Assembly: GCA_947498785.1 (NCBI GenBank)
Contig: CANMLS010000006.1
Location: 1 to 64,000, forward strand
Reading direction: 5' to 3'
Source of the DNA: an uncultured Aquimarina sp.
GTDB lineage: Bacteria; Bacteroidota; Bacteroidia; Flavobacteriales; Flavobacteriaceae
Length of the DNA stretch: 64,000 bases
Part shown: positions 48,001 to 55,494 of the stretch, piece after piece
How positions within the stretch are numbered: the first letter of the stretch is position 1
Layout of the letters: each line of letters begins with the position of its first letter
The notes under the pieces: model-generated
What the model was told of the DNA's origin: nothing
Databases searched by the model: none
What the model saw: the letters and a program-made list of their open reading frames with translations, nothing else
Translations under genes and position numbers: made by a program

Positions 48001-49256
48001 AATCCAGCTATTGGTCCAATAAATCCTTGTTGTACTGTAGATATTTGTCTAACTGCTTCGGTAATTGGCCCTGCTGGTCCAATGGCTGTCGGATCTAGAT
48101 CATTATTATTATTATCAGGAAAAGCTCCTGCTCCCGAATTAAATAATGTTGTTGGAATTGTAAAATTACCATTAACAGGAGATTCTCCAAGATCCTGAAG
48201 CGCAACAATATTACGAGCGTTTGTTAGTGTTTGCGCACTTGTTGCTCTATTCGTTACCCAAACCTCTATTCTGGTAATCTGTACATTATTATTAATAAAA
48301 GGATAGCTTGCCAACGATGCATCATAGGTATCTCTAAAATAATGTGACAAAAAGAAATGTCGATTCTCATCATAATCCAATGCAAAAAGTTCAAAATCTT
48401 CTACAGTACCTCCTCCTTCGACATTTACAGATCTTGTTTCAGATCGCTGTTCAGAATACACCCCAGTAATTGTTGTTTTACCAAATTGCAGTCCCATTTT
48501 TACTCCAAAAAGACTCTGGGCTCCCTGGATCAGGGAACTATTTAATGGCATACTCACATTACCAACCTCGATACTCTGTATGATATCATCCTCTGTGGGT
48601 GTATACTCAAGTTTTAACTGATTTTGAAAATCAAAAGTGGATTCTGTATCATAATTTGCGGTAACCTGTAATCGTGTTCCTATTTTACCCAATAAACTCA
48701 GGCTTATTCTCTGATCAAAATCAAATGTAAAATTACTTCGATTACGAGGAGAGAACGCAGGATTGTCCTGTTTGGTGTATAACAATCCCAAATCCATTTC
48801 TACAGATCCTGTTGGGATAATCTCTATTTCACTTCCACCAAAAATGCTTTCAAAAAATTTGGAATTCACATAAAAAATAGGAAGTAGATTCTTTCTTTTT
48901 TCTTCAGCCCCATCTTTTTTACCACTAAATGCTTCTATTTTTTCTTTAAAATAAGATCTTCGTTGTTCTTGGGCTATCAAAGCTTCAAACTCTGATGGAG
49001 TTAGAAAAAGTGGATATCTAACATTAAAATCGCCAAGCTTTTGTCTATAAATGTATCGATTAGTAACTGGATCATATTCATACTTACTAACAATACTATT
49101 AGGGTCTGGTAAAGAAAGTTCTCCCAAAGAAAATGTAGTACTTGTAGAATCCCGAACTTTTTCGGTATCCTGACTATGTAACACTCCACTATAAAGTGCT
49201 ATCAAACATACTAGTAATCTAAAAAAATTAAAGTGTAAGGAATCTGAAGAACTCAA
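42039..49256 (-). CDS. sprA: SprA/Sov, type IX secretion outer-membrane translocon
   Basis: A 2405-residue precursor (signal peptide about 1-28, ending LHSQ). It is the giant single-chain outer-membrane barrel through which type IX secretion cargo and gliding adhesins leave the cell. Family features seen are the N-terminal SLPDPNSIVSKYEYDPVTNRY, LFLTPSEFEALIAQEQRRSYF, many Gly/Asn-rich strand pairs, and the barrel end in LRYNFGN. The length is normal for SprA. Residues about 1895-1955 hold an unusual Lys/Gly-rich low-complexity run (GRKSAKKKKDAKSKKGVKDN). It follows ruvA by 5 bases, the usual flavobacterial order. Confidence 0.97.
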   Translation of the reverse strand: MSSSDSLHFNFFRLLVCLIALYSGVLHSQDTEKVRDSTSTTFSLGELSLPDPNSIVSKYEYDPVTNRYIYRQKLGDFNVRYPLFLTPSEFEALIAQEQRRSYFKEKIEAFSGKKDGAEEKRKNLLPIFYVNSKFFESIFGGSEIEIIPTGSVEMDLGLLYTKQDNPAFSPRNRSNFTFDFDQRISLSLLGKIGTRLQVTANYDTESTFDFQNQLKLEYTPTEDDIIQSIEVGNVSMPLNSSLIQGAQSLFGVKMGLQFGKTTITGVYSEQRSETRSVNVEGGGTVEDFELFALDYDENRHFFLSHYFRDTYDASLASYPFINNNVQITRIEVWVTNRATSAQTLTNARNIVALQDLGESPVNGNFTIPTTLFNSGAGAFPDNNNNDLDPTAIGPAGPITEAVRQISTVQQGFIGPIAGFNEGFDYAILENARKLNTSEYTLNTQLGYISLNQRLNNDEVLGVAFQYTVGGRVFQVGEFANDGVDATVGDNIGNNNTDVTIGSSQSLIVRMLKSPIVNVTLPTWDLMMKNIYSTGAFRLEQNDFRLNILYSNPSPVNYITAAEGSSVPLPDDVEQTTLLKVFNLDRLNPNSDPVQGGDGFFDYVPGVTIDSQNGSIIFTTIEPFGEHLFDKLDNGPVGSVYTNPSSYNPNQAQYVFRDLYTETKVVAEQKSADKNYFQLKGRYKSSGQDGIPLGAFNVPQGSVTVTAGGRTLQEGVDYTVNYQLGRVTILDEALLASNTPIQVSTENNAVFGQQTKRFTGLNIEHKFSDDFIIGGTYLNLNERPITQKSNYDFEPINNTILGFNVAYATEVPFLTRMVNKLPNIDTDVPSNVSIRAEGAYLIAGAPKGADFDGKVTTYIDDFEGAQTRIDISSPLSWELSSVPIGFGDPGNSASDVVVDGVQSGYQRAKLNWYSIDPIFYSNGRPSGISEADLATNASRRVFLNEIFPDTDIQQGQTLALFTLDLNYKPGERGQYNFNPAYAPGSALPAPDPRNNFAGITRQLTSTNFEQANVEFIEFWLMDPFEHDDVNNPGGTIVFNLGNISEDVLKDGRKQYENGLPTTGQAENIISTEYATVPVNQSLIYAFDSDGQARTDQDVGFDGLGDAAEKLKPEFAAFSSLDDPSGDNYTYFLQAGGGNIQDRYSNYNGTQGNSPTDVSNDDRGNTTFPTAEDVNRDNTMNTINSYFEYEIPIFRGMDIGNDGGTGYITDKREIIANVSGQQLPTRWVRFKIPIYDPDRAININDFRSIRFMRMYLTDFSQPTLLRFGNLDLVRGDYRRYVVEGNTTNDPTSGLNITGDSEVIVTSVSEEETPNYVTPPGVIREQLNNNNNIIREDERSLALTVSSLQTGDARGVYKSFNVDMRQYENLELFLHAEAVPNQALNDGDLTAFIRMGNDFTTNFYQIELPLEVSDSGDSNQNSVWPENNRLNLDLSLLQKIKSAVIGQAALNPNTLIYFDANGENPQTDPSPNSSLSNLRLGIKGNPNFGDIRVMMVGVKNESGSGQSGTIWFNEMRLSDLKNRGGWATVGSLDANVADFANVTASGRISTIGFGGVEQGPNERSREDIRQYDLTTNVNVGQLLPKKWGLQIPFNYSRGEELITPQFDPEFLDLELQDRLDNIDDPAEKERVERQSTDYTKRQSFNVIGLRKERTGDSKPMPYDVENFTFSGTYNQTDHRDFEIEKSLDQNVRLGGTYDFGFQPKEIEPFKKIKFLGKSKYFDLLKDFNFNVLPTSISVSSNITRQYNEQVFRDITLGPDDIRLPTLYQRNFLFDWQYGVNYNLTKSLNFNFTSANNRIVKNFIDENNNVDNTIDIWSGFFEIGDPNTHSQQLQVNYELPFKKIPALKFIRSTYSYNADFQWVKGSEALKTLEGIPDLGNTVQNANVHTVNGSLDMNTLYKYVGLRKRKAGRKSAKKKKDAKSKKGVKDNKAVAAESKTQSKKGQKKGKSKLSTGAKAYNTLVGLVTAVKKINVNYQQDNGIFLPGYTREPGFVGTLKPTVGFTFGSQSEIRDLAARNGWLTLYDDFNQQYQEVEGRQLNIQASVGLLKDLKIDISANRNYSETYTENYRVNLDTDGNIDNNNPYSSLTPNTFGNYSISTLLIKTAFKKSDETNSDVFDDFRRNRLIVARRLALDRGDNPNNTDEEGFPIGYGRTNQAVLLPAFLSAYSGTSADKVQKGAFRDVPLPNWDVKYTGLMNLKWFKKRFKRFSVAHGYRANYTINQFQSNLEFNNSEFDDGGNYRNPELYSNVNLTEQFSPLMRLDLEMKNSVKILVEWKKDRALSLSFDNNLLTEIQGNEYIVGLGYRFADLTFATRIAGRKQIVKSDLNLRADLSLRQNETLIRYLDLDNTQVTAGQDIYGVKLTADYSLSKNLTALFFYDHTFSQYSISTAFPQTTIRGGFTLRYNFGN

Positions 49257-49261
49257 TGTTT

Positions 49262-49843
49262 TTATAAATTTTTTAGTGCTTGTTTAATAATATTTTCAAC
49301 CGTTTCTTTTGGGGCTTGTTTCAGGACTCTATCAATAGCCTTTTCTGCAAGTTTACGATTAAATCCAAGGGTTTCTAAAGCAGATAACGCTTCATCTTTG
49401 TTAGTATTGCTCTGCGATAAGGAAACTTCATCGATATTATAAACTTTAAGTATTTTATCCTTTAAATCTATAATTACACGTTGTGCTGTTTTAGCACCAA
49501 TCCCCTTAATAGATTGGATTGTGGCAACATCATTTCCCGCTATTGCTTCCTTAATTTGATCGGGGTGTAATGATGATAACATTGTTCTTGCTGTGCTAGC
49601 ACCTATTCCTGAAACTGAAATTAGAAGTCTAAAAATTTCTCGTTCTGATTTTTCTGCAAAACCAAATAAAGTGTGAGAATCTTCTTTAACCTGTAAATGC
49701 GTATATAGTTGTAACGACTCTCCTTCTGGAAGTAACGAAAACGTATGCAATGAAATATGTAAAATATACCCCACTCCACCGCAATCTATGACAACATCAG
49801 TTGGGTTTTTCTCTATAAGCCTCCCCTTGATATGTGTGATCAT
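49262..49843 (-). CDS. ruvA: Holliday junction DNA helicase subunit RuvA
   Basis: A 193-residue protein that binds four-way DNA junctions and loads the RuvB motor. It shows the N-terminal OB fold (MITHIKGRLIEKNPTDVVID, GVGYILHIS), helix-hairpin-helix motifs (LLISVSGIGASTARTML, IQSIKGIGAKTAQRVIIDLK) and a C-terminal RuvB-binding domain (EALSALETLGFNRKLAEKAI). Length and motifs are normal. It is directly upstream of sprA; ruvB is about 9 kb away. Confidence 0.97.
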   Translation of the reverse strand: MITHIKGRLIEKNPTDVVIDCGGVGYILHISLHTFSLLPEGESLQLYTHLQVKEDSHTLFGFAEKSEREIFRLLISVSGIGASTARTMLSSLHPDQIKEAIAGNDVATIQSIKGIGAKTAQRVIIDLKDKILKVYNIDEVSLSQSNTNKDEALSALETLGFNRKLAEKAIDRVLKQAPKETVENIIKQALKNL

Positions 49844-49866
49844 ATGCTAAGTTGATTTTAAGCAAC

Positions 49867-49874
49867 CAAATGTA
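49867..49874 (-). promoter_or_regulatory. Possible -7 element for ruvA-sprA
   Basis: TACATTTG on the minus strand matches TAnnTTTG and lies 24 bases before the ruvA ATG. A good TTG at the expected spacing is missing. Confidence 0.4.
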
Positions 49875-50369
49875 GTGAAATTCTACTATATAACTAGAAT
49901 AAAAAAACTCTCATATCCCTAAACGGATTTACGTAAATGCATAATGAAACAGAAAAATACTCAAAGGCTTTTTCTACAAAAAGACAAAATAAAAAAAGTG
50001 ACCAGTTTAAGGAATTTGTTTGTAATGAATTTTTACAAAGAAGATCAATTGATTATTTGATTAAAATAATCGAGATATGATTATTCAAAATCGAGTATCG
50101 TACCTTTATCATATTTAAAAAAGAACTAAGTAAACCAAACCCAATATACACCTGAAATTCAATCTGATTAAACAACAGGGCGTTGGATAAAGAAATACAG
50201 TAACTCTAACATGATCATCAGATTAGTCGAGGCATCAGTAAAACCTCTTTTTTACCTATAGTATACAGCTACCTATGTTTACCCTTTATTCATACTCGGT
50301 ACTGGTTACAATCTACACTATCCTATCTGAGCGATCTGGGTCTATACCGAAAATCAAATTATTAGTGAA

Positions 50370-50775
50370 TTCCTGTTCAAATTTAAATTCACCTCCTGTG
50401 ATGGGTCAAAAAGACGTTCCATTGGACTTTTTTGACGAAAATTTAGATCTTAAGAGTTCAAATTTGAGTACTCAATGTCCAAATTTGAACTACTGACCTT
50501 CAAAATTGAACTTATGAGGTCCAATTTTGGAACATCAAAGCCTAAATTTGGGCTTTGCATATCTAACTGTACGTCTTTTTGACCTTCTCATGCGTCTTTT
50601 TGACGAAGTGTTTAACTCTGCTAGTTGAACTTTTAACTTATTGCATTGAAATTTCAACTCCTTGAGTTAAAACTTTAACCCCAGAAGCTGAAATTTTAAT
50701 TCGATCTGAAGAATTTTTAACTCTTGGAGTCAAATCGCACGTCTTTTTTGTCTTCAAGATGGTCTTTTGGGATAA
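50370..50775. repeat. Degenerate tandem array with an exact 21-nt period
   Basis: From about 50,436 to 50,772 one motif recurs every 21 nt with no net slippage. Near-palindromic AT-rich units (TTCAAATTTGAA-like) start at 50,436, 50,457, 50,478, 50,499, 50,520 and 50,541. CGTCTTTTTGAC-like units start at 50,571, 50,592, 50,739 and, weaker, 50,760. TTGAAATTTCAACT-like units start at 50,625, 50,646, 50,667, 50,688 and 50,709. Similar units are grouped in blocks. A related unit at about 50,377 is three bases out of step. Units share perhaps half to three quarters of their bases. In every frame the array is broken by stops, so it is not a present-day gene. I cannot name a described family. Confidence 0.75.
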
Positions 50776-51010
50776 AATTCGATAAAACATATCATCCGAA
50801 CACAGGTCAAAACCCATATAATCTATTGTTTATTTTGGAATTATAAATTAAAGTGTTTTGTCATGGTTAAATGAAGACAAAATGTATTGAGAAAAACTTT
50901 CAGAAGTTAAAAATTCTATTCTCGATACAATTCTACTAGAGCCCCCTTTTTGTTTGTTCAGAAACCAAGTTGATGTACAGAAATATCAACAGTAATCAAA
51001 ATTACTATAA

Positions 51011-51046
51011 ATCAACCTCACAGTTTTTAACACCTGCGAGATTGAT
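51011..51046 (-). terminator. Likely terminator of the malic enzyme gene
   Basis: ATCAACCTCACAG (51011-51023) and CTGCGAGATTGAT (51034-51046) pair over 13 positions; the two non-Watson-Crick pairs become G-U in the minus-strand RNA, so the stem is stable in that orientation. It lies 15 bases after the stop. The following T tail is moderate. Confidence 0.55.
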
Positions 51047-51061
51047 CATAAAATAACATAG

Positions 51062-53371
51062 TTATATGTCCTTAGACATAGCTGATAAATGCAAGTCTCT
51101 TTTTTCTTTCTCTTGTGCATCAATTACAGCCACAGCAGCCATATTGATCATTTCTTCTACACTTGCTCCTAATTGTAGAATATGTACTGGTTTACGCATA
51201 CCCATCATAATAGGACCAATAGATTCTACGTTATTTAACTCGCTTAACAACTTATAATTACTATTTGCAGCATCCAAATTAGGAAATACCAAGGTATTTA
51301 CTTTTTGCCCATTAAGCTTAGAGAACGGAAATTTATCTTTTCTCATTTCTTTATTCAACGCAAAATTCATTTGTAACCCTCCATCCACAACTAGATTAGG
51401 ATAATATCGATGCAAATAAGATACTGCATCATGTACTTTTGAAGCATTAGTATGTTTTGATGATCCAAAATTTGCATAAGAAATCATAGCTACTACAGGT
51501 TTTATTCCGAACATTTCTACTGTTCTAGCTGTCATTTGCGCTATTTTGGCTAATTCTTTTGATGTAGGATCTATATTAATAGAAGTATCACTTATAAACA
51601 ACGGCCCTTTATCAGTCATCATCACATTCATTGTAGCAATACGAGTAGCTCCTTTTGCAAGTCCGATAAGGTCAAGCATTGGCTTTACAACTGAGGCGTA
51701 ACTTCTGGAATACCCCGAAAGCAAAGCATCAGCATCGCCTTCATTAACCATCATAGCAGCAAAATAATTACGCTCACGCATTAATTTCTCTGCATCATAC
51801 AACGTTATTCCTTTACGCTTATGGGTTTGCCAATATTTTTTTGCATACGCATTTTTTCGATCATATTCTTCATCTGCCTTAGGATCAATAATTGTAATAT
51901 CACTTGGATCAAAATCAATTTCTTTCATCAGTTCCTCTATAATATCTCTACGTCCTAATAAAACAGGAAAGGCAATACCTTCTTCTTTTACTGTTTGTGC
52001 AGCTTTTAAAACATCCAGATGATCTCCTTCTGTAAAGACAACTCGTTTTGGATTTGTTCTTGCTCTGTCGAGCAGTAATCTTACTAGTTTATTATCATTA
52101 CCCATGCGCTCGAGTAATTCGTCCTCATACTTTTTCCAATCGGTAATAGGCTCTGTAGCTATACCGCTTTCTATCGCTGCTTTTGCAACTGCAGGAGGTA
52201 CTTTAGCAATCAATCGAGGATCAAAAGGCTTCGGGATAATATAATCTCTTCCAAAATTAAGGCGGGTTTCTCCATAGGCAATATTTACTTGTTCAGGAAC
52301 TGGTTCTTTGGCCAATTCTGCCAATGCTTTTACAGCAGCCATTTTCATTTCTTCATTAATCCCTGTTGCTCTTACATCCAAAGCCCCTCTAAAAATAAAA
52401 GGAAAACCTAACACGTTATTTACCTGATTAGGATGGTCACTTCGTCCTGTAGCCATAATAAGGTCTTTACGAGTTTTTATAGCGAGGTCGTATTTTATTT
52501 CTGGATCTGGGTTTGCCATAGCAAAAACGATAGGATTATCTGCCATAGAAATCAACATCTCTGGAGTTACAAGATTTGCCATTGATAAACCTATGAACAC
52601 ATCTGCCCCTTTCATCGCATCTTCTAATTCATTTAGATCTCTGTCGGTTGCAAACTCTGCTTTTTCTTTAGTAAGATTATTACGATCTTTACGTATAACT
52701 CCCTTACTATCGGTCATTGCTATATTTTCTGACTTTGCACCGAAAGCTTTGTAAAGTCTGGTACAGGAAACTGCTGCTGCACCTGCACCACTAACTACAA
52801 TTTTTACTTCTTCAATTTTTTTACCTGCAATCTCTAAAGCATTTAGTAAAGCAGCGGCAGAGATTATAGCCGTACCATGCTGATCATCATGCATTACTGG
52901 TATATCTAACTCTTCTTTTAATCTTCTTTCTATCTCAAAAGCTTCTGGAGCCTTGATATCTTCTAGGTTAATCCCTCCAAAGGTTGGTGCTATATTTTTT
53001 ACTGTTTCAATAAAAGCATCTACATCTTTGGTATCCACCTCTATATCAAAGACATCGATATCTGCAAAGATTTTAAACAACAATCCTTTTCCTTCCATCA
53101 CTGGTTTAGAGGCTTCAGGGCCAATATCTCCTAATCCTAAAACTGCGGTTCCGTTAGAAATTACTGCTACAAGATTACCTTTTGCTGTATATCTATAAGC
53201 GTTTGAAACATCTTTTTCTATTTCTAAACAGGGTTCTGCAACACCAGGAGAATATGCCAAAGCCAAATCTCTTTGAGTTGCATATTTTTTAGTAGGAACG
53301 ACTTTTATTTTTCCAGGGGTAGGCTTTGCGTGATATACTAAAGCTTCTCTTCTTTTACTTTCGATACTCAT
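51062..53371 (-). CDS. maeB: NADP-dependent malic enzyme with phosphotransacetylase-like domain
   Basis: A 769-residue MaeB-type enzyme that oxidatively decarboxylates malate to pyruvate, giving NADPH. Residues about 1-150 are the malic N-terminal domain (VAEPCLEIEKDV, NGTAVLGLGDIGPEASKPVM); about 160-400 the NAD(P)-binding domain (VMHDDQHGTAIISAAALLNA, VVSGAGAAAVSCTRL); about 430-769 a phosphate acetyl/butyryltransferase-like domain (PKRVVFTEGDHLDVLKAA) that in this family is regulatory rather than catalytic. Length is standard. The gene stands alone, with a promoter-like word 57 bases upstream. Confidence 0.95.
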   Translation of the reverse strand: MSIESKRREALVYHAKPTPGKIKVVPTKKYATQRDLALAYSPGVAEPCLEIEKDVSNAYRYTAKGNLVAVISNGTAVLGLGDIGPEASKPVMEGKGLLFKIFADIDVFDIEVDTKDVDAFIETVKNIAPTFGGINLEDIKAPEAFEIERRLKEELDIPVMHDDQHGTAIISAAALLNALEIAGKKIEEVKIVVSGAGAAAVSCTRLYKAFGAKSENIAMTDSKGVIRKDRNNLTKEKAEFATDRDLNELEDAMKGADVFIGLSMANLVTPEMLISMADNPIVFAMANPDPEIKYDLAIKTRKDLIMATGRSDHPNQVNNVLGFPFIFRGALDVRATGINEEMKMAAVKALAELAKEPVPEQVNIAYGETRLNFGRDYIIPKPFDPRLIAKVPPAVAKAAIESGIATEPITDWKKYEDELLERMGNDNKLVRLLLDRARTNPKRVVFTEGDHLDVLKAAQTVKEEGIAFPVLLGRRDIIEELMKEIDFDPSDITIIDPKADEEYDRKNAYAKKYWQTHKRKGITLYDAEKLMRERNYFAAMMVNEGDADALLSGYSRSYASVVKPMLDLIGLAKGATRIATMNVMMTDKGPLFISDTSINIDPTSKELAKIAQMTARTVEMFGIKPVVAMISYANFGSSKHTNASKVHDAVSYLHRYYPNLVVDGGLQMNFALNKEMRKDKFPFSKLNGQKVNTLVFPNLDAANSNYKLLSELNNVESIGPIMMGMRKPVHILQLGASVEEMINMAAVAVIDAQEKEKRDLHLSAMSKDI

Positions 53372-53427
53372 ACTAAATTTAGATAAATGTGGAAATACGA
53401 CAAAATGTTCTTAAACTATTACATATA

Positions 53428-53435
53428 CAAAGTTA
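53428..53435 (-). promoter_or_regulatory. Possible -7 element for maeB
   Basis: TAACTTTG on the minus strand matches TAnnTTTG, 57 bases before the ATG. A CTG, one base from the TTG consensus, stands 17 bases further upstream (53453-53455). Confidence 0.4.
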
Positions 53436-53630
53436 CAAGTCCGATTGAGATGCAGAAATTTATAGTGCTTAATCTTTCAAAAAATAACAAATAAAAAAAA
53501 GAAGTTGTTATTTTAACATATTCACCAACAATTACTCAATAATAACTTTGCTTTTATAAAAATTTTATCGCTATTCGTAGTTTTGATTAGTTAATTTTCA
53601 GAATTCAATATTAAAAAACTTCATTATACT

Positions 53631-54560
53631 CTATTTATCCTCTAAAAATCGAATGTTTCTAAGTAATCCAGAGAACTTAGTTCTTTTTACCGCTGATTTT
53701 TGAAAGACTTTTGAGAATACTTCCTGAGTGATTTCTTCCCAATCTTTTTTGGTCATTTCTAACAATTCTGGTTTTGGATTAAACAAAGGTTCGCTATGAG
53801 GTTTAGAAAAGCGATTCCAAGGACATACATCCTGACATATATCACAACCAAACATCCAATCGTCAAATTTCTCTTTAAAACCATTAGGAATTTCTTCTTT
53901 TAACTCTATAGTAAAATAAGAAATACATTTACTTCCATCCACTACATATGGTTCTACTATAGCTTGAGTTGGACATGCATCTATACAAGCAGTACATGTT
54001 CCACAATGATCAGTAACTGGGGTATCATATTCTAGCTGGAGGTCGACTATTAGTTCGGCAATAAAATAAAAAGAACCAACTTGTTGAGTAAGTAGGTTAC
54101 TATTTTTACCTATCCATCCCAAACCACTTTTTGCAGCCCAGGCTTTATCCAAAACTGGAGCTGAATCGACAAAAGCACGCCCAGAGACATCTCCAATTTC
54201 TTCCTGAATAAAATACAACAGCTGTTTTAGTTTATCTTTAATTACAAAATGATAATCGGTACCATAAGCGTATTTAGATATTTTGGGAGCATTAGAGTCT
54301 TTTTGCGTTTCTGAAGGATAATAATTAAGTAGTAATGAAATTACGCTTTTGGATCCTTCGACTAGTTTTGTAGGGTCTAGACGTTTATCAAAATGATTTT
54401 CCATATACTTCATTTCGCCGTGCATATTCTGATTAAGCCATTTTTCTAATCGTGGCGCTTCATCTTCGAGAAATTCAGCTTTACTGATACCACATGACAA
54501 AAACCCCAGACGTTTTGCCTCTGCTTTGATCAATTGGGTATGTTTGATTTTAGAACTCAA
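53631..54560 (-). CDS. queG: Epoxyqueuosine reductase
   Basis: A 309-residue cobalamin- and Fe-S-dependent enzyme that reduces epoxyqueuosine to queuosine in the wobble base of certain tRNAs. The catalytic Asp region is [21 protein letters not shown] (Asp132). Two [4Fe-4S] clusters are indicated by [12 protein letters not shown] (Cys186, 189, 192, 196) and by Cys212 with [11 protein letters not shown] (Cys239, 242, 246). The length is normal for bacteria that lack the HEAT-repeat extension. It is transcribed on its own, divergent from the sigma-like gene. Confidence 0.96.
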   Translation of the reverse strand: MSSKIKHTQLIKAEAKRLGFLSCGISKAEFLEDEAPRLEKWLNQNMHGEMKYMENHFDKRLDPTKLVEGSKSVISLLLNYYPSETQKDSNAPKISKYAYGTDYHFVIKDKLKQLLYFIQEEIGDVSGRAFVDSAPVLDKAWAAKSGLGWIGKNSNLLTQQVGSFYFIAELIVDLQLEYDTPVTDHCGTCTACIDACPTQAIVEPYVVDGSKCISYFTIELKEEIPNGFKEKFDDWMFGCDICQDVCPWNRFSKPHSEPLFNPKPELLEMTKKDWEEITQEVFSKVFQKSAVKRTKFSGLLRNIRFLEDK

Positions 54561-54723
54561 AAGGGATAATATACTAATACTATATTTTTGCTAAAGTACA
54601 ACGATTGTACAATATAGATTAAGATCGACACCGCATTTATTTTCTAAAATCAATTACTTTTTCTCCTTATTCAAAAAGAAAAAATGTTTTTTTTATACCT
54701 TAGAGGGATACAAAACTCCCCCA

Positions 54724-55473
54724 ATGAACTTACCCCTTATCCATATTTTAAACAACAATAGTCCAAAAGAAATAAGCCGATTGTATTTTTCCTATAAAAA
54801 AGCTTTTCTAAATTTTGGCAAGAAACATAAAGTAGAAACTGATCTTGTTATCGACATTTATAAAGAAGCATTTGTTGAATTACGAAAACATAGCATACAA
54901 GGAAAACTAGATCAAATCAAAGGTTCATTTAAGCCTTATCTATTTGGAATTGGAAAAACCATGTTATCTAATCACCAAAAAGGTGATACTTCTTCTGAGA
55001 TACAATATTCATCTCCTGATAACAAATTTTTGGAAATTGAATTGGATGCTCCCATCGCATTATCCAAAGAACAAAAAACATTGTATCAATTTTTTGGCAC
55101 ACTCGGAGAACGCTGTCAGGAAATATTGATATTATTCTATTATAGAGGTCTTGCCATCGAAGAAATTGCTGATAGACCAGGATATGAAAATATCACTGTG
55201 GTAAAAAACAAAAAATCACTTTGTATACAACAACTCAAAAATCTGAATTCAGATGTAGGGAATGAAATTGAATTTCGAACTAACCTTAAAAGAATAACTG
55301 AGGATCATGATTCGCAAAATTTTCGATTATTACTTTCTGACTTAGAATCTAAAGGTCCTATCCACGAAAAGAGAAAAAAGAAAATAAAATGGTGGCATGT
55401 ACTAGCTTTAATTTTTGTCATTATTGCATTTGTATACTTTTTAAAATACTATACAAGTATCTTTAATAAATGA
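54724..55473 (+). CDS. Sigma-70-like protein with a C-terminal membrane helix
   Basis: A 249-residue protein. Residues about 15-85 resemble sigma region 2 (SYKKAFLNFGKKHKVETDLV, IDIYKEAF, KPYLFGIGKTML), and about 119-175 region 4 with a helix-turn-helix: LGERCQEILILFYYRGLAIEEIA followed by VVKNKKSLCIQQLKNL. A charged linker then leads to KIKWWHVLALIFVIIAFVYFLKYY, a single membrane helix (about 224-243) with a short tail. Region 2 is weakly conserved, so the sigma assignment is moderate. Tethering to the membrane suggests release by proteolysis, but no anti-sigma or protease gene is adjacent. It stands alone, convergent with the P450 gene. Confidence 0.7.
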   Translation: MNLPLIHILNNNSPKEISRLYFSYKKAFLNFGKKHKVETDLVIDIYKEAFVELRKHSIQGKLDQIKGSFKPYLFGIGKTMLSNHQKGDTSSEIQYSSPDNKFLEIELDAPIALSKEQKTLYQFFGTLGERCQEILILFYYRGLAIEEIADRPGYENITVVKNKKSLCIQQLKNLNSDVGNEIEFRTNLKRITEDHDSQNFRLLLSDLESKGPIHEKRKKKIKWWHVLALIFVIIAFVYFLKYYTSIFNK

Positions 55474-55494
55474 CATAAAATGCATCAAAAACAC

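Larger units (their letters stand above)
49844..51061. other. Large intergenic region between the malic enzyme and ruvA genes
   Basis: A gap of 1,218 bases, by far the longest here. It holds a likely ruvA promoter word at its left edge, a featureless AT-rich part to about 50,370, the 21-nt periodic array (50,370-50,775, listed separately), and a hairpin after the malic enzyme gene near 51,011-51,046. No protein gene or known RNA family was recognised. Small frames exist but are explained by the array. Confidence 0.7.

Noticed and set aside
49844-50369. Small RNA or riboswitch in the ruvA upstream region
   Set aside because: No recognisable consensus structure or pairing core was seen; the region looks like plain AT-rich DNA.
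50275-50496. 73-residue plus-strand frame as a small gene
   Set aside because: Its C-terminal half is the periodic array read in one frame, the first half has no recognisable features, and no promoter or partner gene supports it.
50370-50775. CRISPR array
   Set aside because: The period is 21 nt, the units are degenerate and palindromic, spacers are only about 8 nt, and no cas gene is nearby. CRISPR repeats are longer and nearly identical.
50638-50790. 50-residue minus-strand frame from an ATG at 50790
   Set aside because: It consists mostly of the array's heptads and stops at a repeat-unit stop codon. Better treated as array than as gene.
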